Below, piece by piece: positions 36,085 through 47,200 of a stretch of 64,000 bases of DNA (positions are counted from its first letter, which is position 1; every line of letters starts with the position of its first letter). The DNA comes from Gelatoporia subvermispora B (taxonomy: Eukaryota > Basidiomycota > Agaricomycetes > Polyporales > Gelatoporiaceae): contig KB445793.1 of NCBI GenBank assembly GCA_000320605.2, forward strand, positions 931,879-995,878, in the 5' to 3' direction. The translations under genes and the position numbers were made by a program. The notes beneath the pieces are model-generated. The model did not search any database. It saw nothing but the letters and a program-made list of their open reading frames with translations, and was not told the origin of the DNA.

Positions 36085-37683
36085 ATGAGCCCTACTCCAT
36101 TTGCTAGTGCGCAACCTTCCCCCTACCATCCGAGTGATATATTGGGAGCCTTAAGCGACATCCCCTTGGGATCTCTGGCTGAGGATTCTCTGACACCACC
36201 TGCTGTGCCTGTTCCTTTGCTGCATTCTTACCTGGAGTACAGTAAACATTGGGTTTCCGCTGCGCAACAGAGCATGACGCCTGTTAACGTGAAGAACCTG
36301 GTAGATTCCCTGTATAACCAGTTTTGGCATGGAATGGAGCGTATGCGGAGCGAGATAAAGGAAGGAATGTGTAAGCGTAAGAACGAGGTGTGTCAGCTGC
36401 AGATGCAGTTTGATAATCTCGAAGCAATTAGACAGGAGCAGGCTGCACAGATTGCGGATGCACAAGCGGTGAACAGACTTCTCCGTGAGAAGTTAGAACA
36501 TGCAGAAAAGGCATATCAGGAGACTCAGACTGCGCTATTAAAGGCAGAGGAGGTGTACACAGAATTGAGACTTAAGGTTGACACCATAGGCACAGGTGGC
36601 AGTGTTGGACTATTGCAGTCCCTTTTCCCAACCATGAAGGAGCCTGATACCTTTAACAGTGATAAGGCGAATAAGTTGGATGACAGGCTGGAATCTATGG
36701 CCTTGTGGTTATATCACCGCGGCGTAACCCAGGATGAGAAGAAGATCGAGACAGCGATGACTTATCTCCGAGGGACGGCGAAGAAGGTTATGCAGGGCTA
36801 CTTTGACAAGATCAACGACCAGGAACCGCTTGGTGTGTATGCTACCTTTATTGAAAAACTCAAGAAGGGTTTTCAGCAGACGGACAAGAAGGATTGTGCA
36901 ATTGCCGAGTTCAACCAACTTGTCGCCAAGAAGGGCACTAATGCTCAGAACTTTGGCGAGTTTTCTGTGCAATTCCGGACTCTGGCTAAGCAGACAGGCT
37001 TCTTTAATGCAGAGTTGTTGTCAAAGCTCTATGCGCATGTTCCTAAGCCTGCGGCCGACATTTTGATCACTCGTGGTCATGAGAAGTGGGCCAAGACCTG
37101 GAATGAGTTTATCAATAAGGTCCAGGAGATTCTCCAGAACTCACGTCTCTTGAACGGAACCATGCTTATCAGCTAAATTGCCAAGGTTCCAAACACTATA
37201 AATGTTGATGCTGTGAAAGGCAAGAAGTCCTCAGATAAGGCAGACGGCAAGCAAGCAAAGGTTCGGAAGATGGCCATGTCATTCAAAGAGGCTAGATGTA
37301 AAGGATGCTGCGCTAAGTGTGGTGGTAAAGGTCATATGCAGAGGGAGTGTCTAAACGGAAAAGAGGGTACCTCTAGCTCGGCCTCATCTAGCAAGAATAC
37401 CGATACTCCAGGTGCTAGCAGCTCTAAGACATCGTTGTCTAGCAGTAAAGGAAAGGAAAAGGACACTGGAAAGTCAAAGTTTACAAAGAAGAGCGTACGG
37501 AAAATGCACGGCAGCGACTTCAATAGATTTAAGGAGTTGGATTCGGAGGATGGGTCTGGGTCGAGTTCAGAAGAAGAAACTCCCAAGCCGAAGAAAAAGA
37601 AGTCGTCTTCAGACAAGAAGGCGCAGAGGGTCAACCGTGTGGTTTTCTCGGATAATGAGGATTTTTTGAAGGGGTCTAAGTAA
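36085..37683 (+). pseudogene. Gypsy gag: coiled-coil, capsid-like region and zinc knuckle
   Basis: The ATG at 36085 opens 363 codons: a helical region with heptads around residues 110-170, then a capsid-like retrotransposon gag core (LFPTMKEPDTFNSDKANKLD, WLYHRGVTQDEKK, AMTYLRGTAKKV). A stop at 37174-37176 splits it from a continuing frame that carries the CCHC knuckle CAKCGGKGHMQREC (37309-37350) and a Ser/Lys-rich acidic tail. Gag would form the particle shell and bind element RNA. Confidence 0.8.
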
Positions 37684-37749
37684 AGTCTGCTACATACAGT
37701 CCGTTTTTAGATTTCCTATATCCCCAGACTCAGTAGAGTTTGTACAAAC

Positions 37750-40590
37750 AGTATTGGAATCCAGAAAAGTGTTTAGTCTACCATCGAAATCAAGTTTTTC
37801 GCTTCCACTTACTGTGAGTCAGGAAAAGAAAACAGAAGTGCAGACAACCACGTTGGTCGACTCAGGAGCTTATGCTGTATTTGTCAATCACCGCTTCGTA
37901 AGAAGGTGCAAGTTGAAGACAAGTGAGCTAGCTTAGGAGATTCATGTCTATAATGCAGACAGATCTCGGAATCGTAGCTGTAGTATCAGGCAGTACGTGT
38001 GGCTCGATATAACGGTTGATGAACATTGTTCCCACCAGGCTTGCCTTGTTACAGACTTAGGAGAAAAGGACACGTTCCTCGGTTTTAGCTATTTGAAAAA
38101 GCACAATCCTGAGATAGATTGGCAAAGGGGCGAGCTGACATATTCACGCTGCCCGGATACTTGCCATTTTACGGGATGTCATGCTCAGATAGCAGAAGCA
38201 GAGCTTGAAAAACCCATGGATGAGGACTTCGAGTTTGGTGCTGAAGAACCATGGCTGGAGTAAATTGATGTGACCACACCAGAGGGGCGAGTCTTGACAG
38301 AGACTTGCATGAACATTGCATCAGTTTTGGCGACTCGCACGCTGGAAGAAATCGAGGGCTGGGAGCAGCTTGTCCCTAAACAGTATCATAAATTTGGAAA
38401 CGTCTTCTCCAAGAGGGCAAGCAAGCACATACCTACTCGCAAGCCATACGACCATGTAGTCAAGTTTACGGAAAGTGCTACCCTACCCCGACCTGCCAGA
38501 AATTATTCCTTGTCGCCAGTCAAGAGAAACTCTCTAGATGAGTGCATACAGGAGAATTTGGAAAAGGTCTATATTCGACCTAGTAAATCTCTATTAGCAG
38601 CGCTAGTTTCTTTGTAAAGAGGAAAGATAGAGGACTATGCTTGGTGCAAGACTATTGTAAGCTGAACGAAGCAATTAGGAAAGATCGCTTCCCAATACCT
38701 AAGATTTCGGATCTTATCGACCGACTGTCAAAGCATACGGGAAGAAGACGAGTGGAAGTTAGCCTTTACTACGCCATTCGGTCTTTACGAACCTATGGTT
38801 ATGTTTTTCGGTCTCAGCAATGCACCAGCTATGTTCCAGAGAATGATGAACCATATTCTTGATGACCTCATACAAGATGGACACGTAATGGTTTATCTGG
38901 ACGATATCCTCATCTTCACAAATGATTTGGACCACCATCAATGCTTAGTCTGAGAAGTACTGCGGCGGCTACGCGATAATGACTTGCGCTCAAGAAGGCT
39001 TTCACGTCCGCCCCAATTTTGAAGATTCCGGATGATGAGAACCCATTTAGAATGGAGTGTGACTTATTGGACTTCGCAACTGGTGCAGTTTTAGAGCAGT
39101 TAGGCTCTGATGGCCTATGGTACCCTGTAGCATATTACTCAAAAGTGCTTGGTATGCATGAGCGGAATTATGAAATCTACAATAAGGAGATGCTCGCCAT
39201 TATTCACGGCCTTAAGGAGTGGCACCATCATCTAGAAGGACACCCATTGCCATTTGAAATATAGTCAGATCATCAGAACTTGATGTATTTCCAAAAGGCA
39301 CAAGATTTAACTCAACAATAAGCGCGTTGAAGTTTGTTCCTGACCAGATTCAACTTCCATCTAAAGCACAAACCCGGAAAGATGATGTTACAGGTTGATC
39401 CTATGTTCAGGAGGCCAGATTATGAATTGGGGGTGGATTGTGACAATCATGAAAAAATCCTTTTGAAGCCAGAATACTTCGCGATTTAAGCCATGCAGCC
39501 CACCCATTCTTTGAACGTAGACGATAGCAAGTTGCTAGAGAGGATCAGGAAGGCACTATTGGATGACGATGTCACCAAGTCGTATAAAGACCTGTTGTTA
39601 GAGGGACCAAGAGAGTTTAGAGAGGATTTGCGAGAATGGCACCTCGAAGACGGTCTTCTGTTGCATTGAGGCAAGGTGTATGTATCTAAAGACGATAGGA
39701 TCAGGGTAGACCTGTTGAAACTTCACCATGACTTTCCTGGAGCCAGACACACTGGATGATGGAAGACATTGGAGTTGTTGTCTCGCAACTACTGGTGGCC
39801 AGGAATGTCAGTTTACATCAAGAAATACATTGCAGGATGCAACGTATACCAGTCACACAAAAATGTAAATAAGAAATCTGGAGGGTTACTACAACCTAAT
39901 GAGGTTCCAGACCAACCATGGGAGATTATGTCTTGTGATCTGATCACTGACTTACCCGACTCGGACGGATACAATGCCATTTTTGTGGTAGTATGTCGAC
40001 TACTCAAGTAAACCTATTTCTTCCCAGTTACCAGTAGAGTGTTCCGCCAAGGATGTCACCAATTTGCTCTACGAGCATGTTTGGCCCTTACATGGCCTGC
40101 CAAGGCAGATTATCTCGGACAGAGGCTCGCAGTTCGTATCGAAACTCTTCTAAGAATGATGTAAATTGCTAGGCATTAAGTCAGCAATGACTATGGCATT
40201 TCATCTGCAGGCAGAGGGTCAGACAGAGAGGGTGAATCAGTCACTGGAACAGTACTTGCGCTGCTATACAAGCTTCAGGCAGGATGATTGGGTTAGTCTA
40301 CTACCCGCAGCCGAGTTTGCATACAACAACCAAGCGCATGAAAGTACAAAAAATTCCCTGTTTTATGCCGAGTATGGCAGACATCCTCGGATGTTTCCGG
40401 AACAGGACCGGGTTACCCAAATGGTAGATCTTGACGACTGGACTAAGATGAGACAGGAGGCGCAAGAACAGGCAAAGGCCGCACTTGTTCTAGCATTAGA
40501 GCGTATGAAGTGGTACTATAACCAGGGTCATTCTGATCCAGAGTTCAAGGTTGAAGACCGAGTTTGGCTCGATGGAAGCGAGTAGGCCCA
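37750..40590 (+). pseudogene. Gypsy pol: protease, reverse transcriptase, RNase H, integrase (broken)
   Basis: The protease active site DSGA is at 37859-37870. Reverse transcriptase begins near 38,400. The segment KDRFPIPKISDLIDRLSK runs almost directly into SLYYAIR/FGLYEPMVMFFGLSNAP, so the stretch that should carry motif A with the first catalytic Asp is deleted. The second motif YLDD is present (38894-38905). RNase H spans about 39,000-39,350 (MECDLLDFATGAVLEQ). Integrase has HHDFPGARHTGWWKTLELLS, but its zinc site reads CNVYQ, lacking the second Cys. Catalytic-core pieces DLITDLPDSDGYNAIF and SDRGSQFVSKLF lie in different frames. At least five stops are visible. Enzymatic activity is not possible. 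Confidence 0.8.
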
Positions 40591-41376
40591 TATCAGATCT
40601 TGGAGCAGCTTGGGCCGGTAACCTTCAAGCTGAAGTTGCCAAAACATGTGAAGATTTACCCAGTCTTCCATGCAAGCAAGCTTATTAGGTACACTGAAGA
40701 CGAGGTTGCTAGAAGCACTAGAAAGCCCCCGCCACCTATTAGGGTTGGTGAAGAAGAAGAATTTGTTGTTGACAAGATCGTGGATTTGGCACCAGATGAA
40801 TGCGGACGAGTCATGTATTGTGTATGGTGGAAAGGTCACGATGAACACAGTGACACTTGGGAGTATCTTGGGAATCTGAAGCACGCAATGCAAAAGGTCA
40901 ATCAGTATCACAGACGGTATCCCGATGCACCTAGAGCTATTGCAGCAATCCACAGACACAAGTCTGAGGAGGATGCTTTTTTTGCAAGGGAACTTGTGCT
41001 GCTACAGTCATGGACTCCAGATGATGCATCCGAGACAGAGAATCTAGTCAAGGATTCGGAGACCAGTGATAGCGCAGGGATGGACCTTTGCATTCCTGAA
41101 GATATTACTCTTGAACCAGGTGCTCACAGTCTTGTTCCTATAGGATAGAAAATGTACCTACCACCTAGAACGTGTGCCCAAATCACACCAATGAGTGGCC
41201 TTGGCCTCAAAGGCATTGTTGTTGGCGCTGAACGGTTAGACCGCGACTTCCGAGAAGAGCTCAAACTCTTACTTATCAACAACTCGCCCAACGCCTTTAT
41301 GTTCCGTAAAGGTGATTGTGTTGCTCAACTCGTGATTGAGAAAGCCCAACAAGCTCCACACTCGACAAGTTTTTGA
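40564..41376 (+). pseudogene. C-terminal chromodomain followed by dUTPase domain, one frame broken by one TAG
   Basis: After the integrase end (GPYQILEQLGPVTFKLKLP) comes a chromodomain at about 40,751-40,925 with EEFVVDKIVDL, YCVWWKGHDEHSDTWEYL and a final helix; this targets integration to marked chromatin. In the same frame, after an acidic linker, a trimeric-type dUTPase starts with AGMDLCIPEDI (motif 1). It continues with PPRTCAQITPMSGLGLKG (motif 2), LDRDFREELKLLLINNS (motif 3 region) and GDCVAQLVIEK (motif 4). The glycine-rich motif 5 is not seen. A single TAG at 41146-41148 interrupts the dUTPase. The enzyme would hydrolyse dUTP and limit uracil in the cDNA. Confidence 0.75.
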
Positions 41377-42040
41377 CCTTGCTGGCTATCGACTTCGCCA
41401 GGAGGCTCAGTTTAAATTGGGAGTATTATCACAGTTTTTCGAAGCTAAGCGCTTAACCAGTGCTAGAGCAGTGGCAGGCAGTGTGTGTTCTATTCTCAGA
41501 ACAGTGATGACTTAGCTGGTAGTGGCTGCCTGTGTGGCTCCAGGCTAGTCACATTGTAATGCTTGGGGTAGGGCACAGTTGAAATCGAATATGATCTCCC
41601 AGGTTTGTGAGAGTCAGGAAGAGGACGGCGGAGGTGCAATAGTAAGGGATCAGACTTCTGCAAAAATCCGGAGGTTCTCCGCCCCGCACTCAGAGACAGC
41701 GCAGGCGCTTCCGGATACTCTTCTCCATGCTGCACAGGCTTTTCCAGTGATTTGCGAATTGAGATCTGGAATGTCAATGAAATGAGATTGAATGTGTGTG
41801 TGTGTGTGAGGCTACTCCCAGATGTGAAATCCTAAGACCTGAGTGTTGTGTCCCTACCGAGGGGGTCAGGAAGGGCCCCTCTTCTTCCTTCACCTCCTCC
41901 GCTATATTTCCCCTCCTGTTCTAACCCTCGCAACTGCACACTCCCCACCGCTGTGGGTCTGGTTGCCCCCGGGATGGAACCTTTGTTTCCTTCTCACCTC
42001 CACACTGCCCCATAAGTAGTCGTGCTGCCTGTCACCAGGA

Positions 42041-42315
42041 CCCCCGTTTCATGTGATATCTGTGCCGCTGCATGGGTTGTCTCCCGCTTTCCACTAGAAC
42101 CGCTGTTCCATGTCGCATCTGTGCCGTTGCATGGTAAATCACATCACTTGCCGCTGGAACCGCCATTCCGTATTGCGTTTGTGTTGCCGCACAATATATC
42201 GCATCATCTGTCGCTGGAACTGCTGTTCCATATCGCTTCCATGCCACTGCACAGTGACTCGTATCCCCCTTTTTATCGGAGCCACTGTTCCATGATTCAT
42301 TCACATGGTATATCG
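42041..42315. repeat. Tandem array of a ~60-bp degenerate repeat (about 4.5 units)
   Basis: Units start at 42041, 42100, 42160, 42220 and 42281 (59, 60, 60 and 61 bp, then a partial unit). Each has the skeleton CCGCTGTTCCAT, then TGTGCC, then TGCA, then CGCTGGAA, with many substitutions. It lies wholly inside the insertion in the LTR. Divergence between units suggests it is not very recent. Confidence 0.75.
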
Positions 42316-42592
42316 ACCACTCACGCCTTTGGTGCAGAGGTGATATTTTCCCCTTCAGTGTGTCATGGTACGTAGTCGTTCCCGTCGCACTCTTTCCCGT
42401 CACTTTGTTGTGCCCTTGGTGATGAGTTCCCGAAACATTGTGGACTGGCTTAATGCGTTTCCAGCTGATTCTGTAATGTGTGCCCTATGAGGGGCCGTTG
42501 AGAACATATTTCGAGCCCTTCCCCAGGCCCCACCTCCCCTCCAGTCTCTTCCCAGAGTTCTCCCCATTGCTGCCCCCACTGTCGCACTTCCA

Positions 42593-43359
42593 ATGGCCTC
42601 CGCCGCTCCTTCCCTCCGCTCGCGTCTTTCTCTGTCTGTCATCGCACAGGTACTTGAAGAATACAATGCTGCTAGTGTGTTGCTCCGTTCCGAAGTTCAG
42701 CGCGAGCCTGTGTTCGACCTGGACGAGATCCATCTATGGCTTGGATGGGCAGGTCGGACCCGGACGCTTGTGTTGAGTCGTCACCTGCCCCGCCAAGTCC
42801 CCGTCCCTAATTGACGCTGCTCCGGGGTCAAACACTGTTTGACAGCTATGTGCAGTTGCTCCGAAGCACCGGTGTTCCGGTCCCCTTGTCCTTCTTGCTC
42901 CAAGAGGTCTCCAGTATCACCGCGCACCTTTACTTCAGCTTAACTCGCATCCACGACACTTCCGGAATGTTGTTCCTCTCGGAACGCCTTTGTCTCTGGC
43001 GCCCGGCGTACGAGCCCCTTCCGGAGCGCATGTACGAACGCTCGCTGTTGCTCGACGAAACCATAGAGATGTTTAGTCGCAGATGTTTCGATAGACTCGG
43101 ATGTGGTCTTATCTAACCCTTCTGCGCAGCCGATGTGAACCGGGAATTATTCCAGAGGGCCCGCCATTACCTCAGTTTACTCCACGCGCACTCGGGCGCT
43201 CTGCCCCGCCGCACACTGGTATTTGGAGAACTCGACGAATGCCTTATGCGCCTGGCGGGATGGCTTTTTGGGGACTGGCCTGCCGAGGACGTCGAGGGCA
43301 GTGTTAAGCCTGCTCCCGTGTACGAGGGGTGGTGTCACGTAGACGCACCCCGTGACTAG
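42593..43359 (+). pseudogene. Unknown coding remnant carried by the insertion
   Basis: Three consecutive plus-strand frames read like a broken gene. The first, from the ATG at 42593, contains VFDLDEIHLWLGWAG. The second, from 42811, contains TGVPVPLSFLLQEVSSITAH and FRRCFDRLG-like residues. The third, from 43135, contains ELFQRARHYLSLLHAHSG and ends VDAPRD at 43359. The shifts between them could be short introns or frameshifts. I do not recognise the protein. Its GC content is like the housekeeping block, so capture from a host gene is plausible. Confidence 0.4.
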
Positions 43360-43785
43360 GTAGACCGAACTGTCATAGAAATCGCATTGTGCTCCTTTGG
43401 AATTAATACCTCACCCCACCCCCGCTTCATCTCCGAAGGGCTCTGGTGTGGATTCCGTGTAGCGGTCAGCCTCCATCGCCCTGTGGTGCTGAGGCATTCA
43501 TTCTGGATTGTGTTCCATGGGTTCTATGTATGCGTGCGGCGAGGCCCCGTGTCATGCCCTGGATACGATGCTTGCAGTGTGGGGCGCCAATTCCAGCTTA
43601 TGTTTCGCCATCTCCCTGCTCCTTCCCCGGTGCGGTGGGAGGCACGCGGTGGTCAGTCCTATAGTGGTTCCCCAGGCCTGCACATATCCGGTATTACAAT
43701 GTAATATAGCAGGCACGTGATGCGCACATGTGCAGATGTCCCAGAGTCACATGTCCCAGTCTAGGTCTGGCTAGGCATGGCTAGG

Positions 43786-44255
43786 NNNNNNNNNNNNNNN
43801 NNNNNNNNNNNNNNNNNNNNNNNNNNNNNNNNNNNNNNNNNNNNNNNNNNNNNNNNNNNNNNNNNNNNNNNNNNNNNNNNNNNNNNNNNNNNNNNNNNNN
43901 NNNNNNNNNNNNNNNNNNNNNNNNNNNNNNNNNNNNNNNNNNNNNNNNNNNNNNNNNNNNNNNNNNNNNNNNNNNNNNNNNNNNNNNNNNNNNNNNNNNN
44001 NNNNNNNNNNNNNNNNNNNNNNNNNNNNNNNNNNNNNNNNNNNNNNNNNNNNNNNNNNNNNNNNNNNNNNNNNNNNNNNNNNNNNNNNNNNNNNNNNNNN
44101 NNNNNNNNNNNNNNNNNNNNNNNNNNNNNNNNNNNNNNNNNNNNNNNNNNNNNNNNNNNNNNNNNNNNNNNNNNNNNNNNNNNNNNNNNNNNNNNNNNNN
44201 NNNNNNNNNNNNNNNNNNNNNNNNNNNNNNNNNNNNNNNNNNNNNNNNNNNNNNN
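43786..44255. other. Assembly gap (470 N)
   Basis: The gap sits in the 3' part of the Gypsy LTR, at the position equivalent to the first gap. Confidence 0.99.
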
Positions 44256-44285
44256 AGGCGCTCTGCCAGGCGCATATTTGTGACA

Positions 44286-47200
44286 CTCACCAACTTACTA
44301 GTGGATCAACATCTTACCTACCATCTATAAATCCAGCCCCAGGTTTCCATAGATAGTGGCAGAGGAACCTGCAGAGTCGGCACACCCATTAGCTCCAGGC
44401 GATGCGATTAACATTGTAGGATACACATGGGGGTATCTGGTAAAAGTTCACGTTTACCTTCGTGGCTACATTGAATTCGCCATGTCCTGCAACTCCATCC
44501 AAGACACAGCTTGGCTCGCTGTGCTCTGTCCATGGTCTCTTCTCAGCCCTTCACAGGAATAGCAATATCTCGCATACCTGCTGAAGGACGATGTGTACCC
44601 TCCACCTGAACCAGACATGAGACAGAAAGATCTCGAACCAATTGACAACGACAATGAGACCAAGTTGTCTGAGCAAGCCCTGATTTCACGGCCGTGCGTG
44701 TACTCATTCCCATAAGCTTGAGAAACATCATGGATCGACGATGGGGGTGACCGGAGGGCCAGGTAGCATTATATGATGACGAGGGTAAGGAGGATTATGT
44801 CATAACCAGGTCGGGGAGGCATATGGCTACAGATTGACTTGTACTTGTTTATTTGTCGAGTAGCACCTCGAACACTCTGCCGCAATGTACAAATATTATG
44901 ACAGATAAACCAGTCCCACATCGACCGGAGCGTCTGTCACTAAAGGAGATGGCTAATTAAGTCTAAATATATCGTGCCCACACTGCCACACAATGTAGGA
45001 ACACGTGTGAGCCCAATCTGTCCACTGGCGCTATAATTGTATGGAGCAAACCATGGAGCATAGCCGCTGATAACAAGCCGCCCGCAAATGGTGACACAAA
45101 TACCCCAGTGGATGGAGTATAGAGCTGACACCACAGGCAAAGACCCTGCCCCTTAGGCGCAGAATAAGGATGAGCCACAATCGAGTCACTCGATCTTCCC
45201 TTCGTGAGGAAGTGGGCGGAAACAAGCCTCACGTATAACAATAAATCACCCACCCCCACATTGAGGTTTATTTTTCAGTGATGGCCGCCTACTAGCTGCT
45301 GCCGAACCACAGCACTTCTCTGTAAAAGAGTCCATGTTACTGTGTATATCATTACATGTTTTCATTTGTTAACAACAGAGGGCCGTTATACCAGGACCTC
45401 GTTCCATTCCAATGTTATATAATGTACAAGGTTACTTCAACGCAGCCTACCCACTCCTTTCGCCATGAGGACTGTGTGCTGTAAGTGTAAAGAAGGACAT
45501 GCTCTACCACCAATTATAATACATCTTAGTGCAACAAGATTGTTCTGTGTCAACAGTGCTGCTGGCATTCGTTCCATGTTGTGTATTGCTCGGATGTTAA
45601 AAACAGCAACTTCACAACGTATCTGCAATGCTGACGCAGATATAACACGTTCTGGGTGTCCTATAAAAGAGTCAGCACCACGTGTTGAGATGTCAAAGTT
45701 CGATAATACCCTAATAGATCTGCAAGTCACATGCTTTCTCGAGGTCATACGCATGAATGGGCTTGATGTGTATAGTTGCCAGTGTAGCCAGTCCTCCATT
45801 TGCATTGACAAAGTGAACATAAACGACAACGCCAATAACGATAATAGACATTGCGTCGCCGTTAGCATCACATATCTGTGTTGTGCACCAGTATGACCCT
45901 TCGATATAACGCAAGTGCCAGGAAGTAATGGACAGCATGCGAGTAAGATAAAACACAAGGTTTTCGGGTGTGCAAATTGCCCAGATGGCATCGACAAGTC
46001 TGTACGTAATAAGATGGCCATCAATATTGACATTGCAAATATCAACATCACAAAGAGCCATGACTCATAGCTCGCATTCATTTGTTATCTCCACCAGTGT
46101 AACACAGAGACATGAAATGTCACGACAGTGAGTGTTGGGTTCATTATGAAGCATTGAAGATATCATATTAGATTTTAAACTTCAACGGGGAATCGTAAAC
46201 CTTGTTTCCTGCGAACTCATGCAAGACAAATTCGGGTGTGTGGTTTAATGACACGTGACGGACTTCCGTGTCCATGTCTAAATAGCTTGACAAAATTGGG
46301 GTTGATGTCTTTAATTTGCACTATCCCGTTTGGTCTGCCAAGACAGTTGGCCGAATCTTCGTACAGGAACACCTCTTTTGTTAGCCTGCCATATTCTGCA
46401 TCCATATACCACATGCAGAGAATAATTTCATTGTGCACACATTACTGAGTTAAACTTCATCGCATATTGAATATTCACTATGTGTATGCAAGTGCTGACA
46501 ATCTTAATCTGCGGTGAGTTGATAGAATGTTCCCATCTATGGTGTGGCCTGTTGTTTCAATGACAATTGGCCTGAGATATAGATGCTCGATGTTACGGAT
46601 GTACGGACCAATTATGATGACCTCATTGTGGGATTGCAGTGCATTGATGAACTATTGTAATCAATACTGTGATTACATCACCCATGTGTCCAATATTGAT
46701 AATGAGTGCGAATCAGTGATGGTGGTGGTTGTGGTGTTGGAGTGCCTGAGAGATATCTTTCTTAGAGCTGTTCCGATGAAAAGGCAGTCTAGCTACACAT
46801 GAAAACCTCACATGAAGCGACTGCCCGTGCACGAAGGAACCAAATATAGTTTAGGTAGCATCCTGTCATCAGTGCTACTACATACGGGTGTAGTTTGCTC
46901 ATGTGCCAATACGAGGAGAGCACAAAGCTCATTATCTTATCTGTAACAGTATGAACTCTACTGCGACCTTTGGAAATTCTTTCCAGTGGATGCTGAGTTA
47001 CATCCAGACCACAAACAGTGCATGAATATTCATTTGCACTATTTGACAGGAATGGCTGTGTGAGGAGTTCAAATTTGTAACAACGAACCACAAGATTGTA
47101 GCAAATTCACAACATACGTCTGTCGAACAGAGCCTTATGACACTCGCATCATCAATAATCAATACCGATGTTTCAGTCACCATTGGAAATAATGTCAAAG

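Larger units (their letters stand above)
41561..43697. mobile_element. About 2.1 kb insertion within the Gypsy LTR, class unknown
   Basis: The limits come from comparing the two LTR copies. Flanking the insertion are ATTGTAAT (41553-41560) and AATGTAAT (43698-43705), an 8-bp near-duplication; alternatively CATTGTAAT at the two ends can be read as a 9-bp inverted repeat. No transposase is recognisable inside. Contents are a (TG)8 microsatellite near 41,793, a tandem repeat array and ORFs of unknown function, and the base composition is visibly more GC-rich than its surroundings. A non-autonomous element carrying captured host sequence fits best. Confidence 0.6.
35290..44285 (+). mobile_element. 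Degenerate chromodomain Ty3/Gypsy LTR retrotransposon with C-terminal dUTPase
   Basis: In order on the plus strand: an extra upstream ORF, gag with a zinc knuckle, aspartic protease, reverse transcriptase, RNase H, integrase, chromodomain, dUTPase and a 3' LTR. This is the order expected for a chromovirus plus an added dUTPase. Stops and small indels interrupt nearly every module, so no intact polyprotein exists. A clear 5' LTR was not found; the left limit is an estimate. The 3' LTR is itself interrupted by a foreign insertion and an assembly gap. Confidence 0.85.
41428..44285 (+). repeat. 3' LTR of the Gypsy element, split by an insertion and an assembly gap
   Basis: The LTR begins TATCACAGTTTTTCGAAGC just after a purine-rich AATTGGGAG tract and ends GCATATTTGTGACA. 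Both ends match the reverse complement of the solo LTR at 28735-29671. The match breaks at about 41,552 and resumes at about 43,706 (ATAGCAGGCACGTGATGCG), showing that the intervening 2.1 kb is foreign. A 470-base N run (43786-44255) follows. Confidence 0.8.

Noticed and set aside
45437..46081. 214-codon hydrophobic open frame, minus strand
   Set aside because: Overlapping frames, no motif, AT-rich context and no plausible splice partners; not called as a gene.
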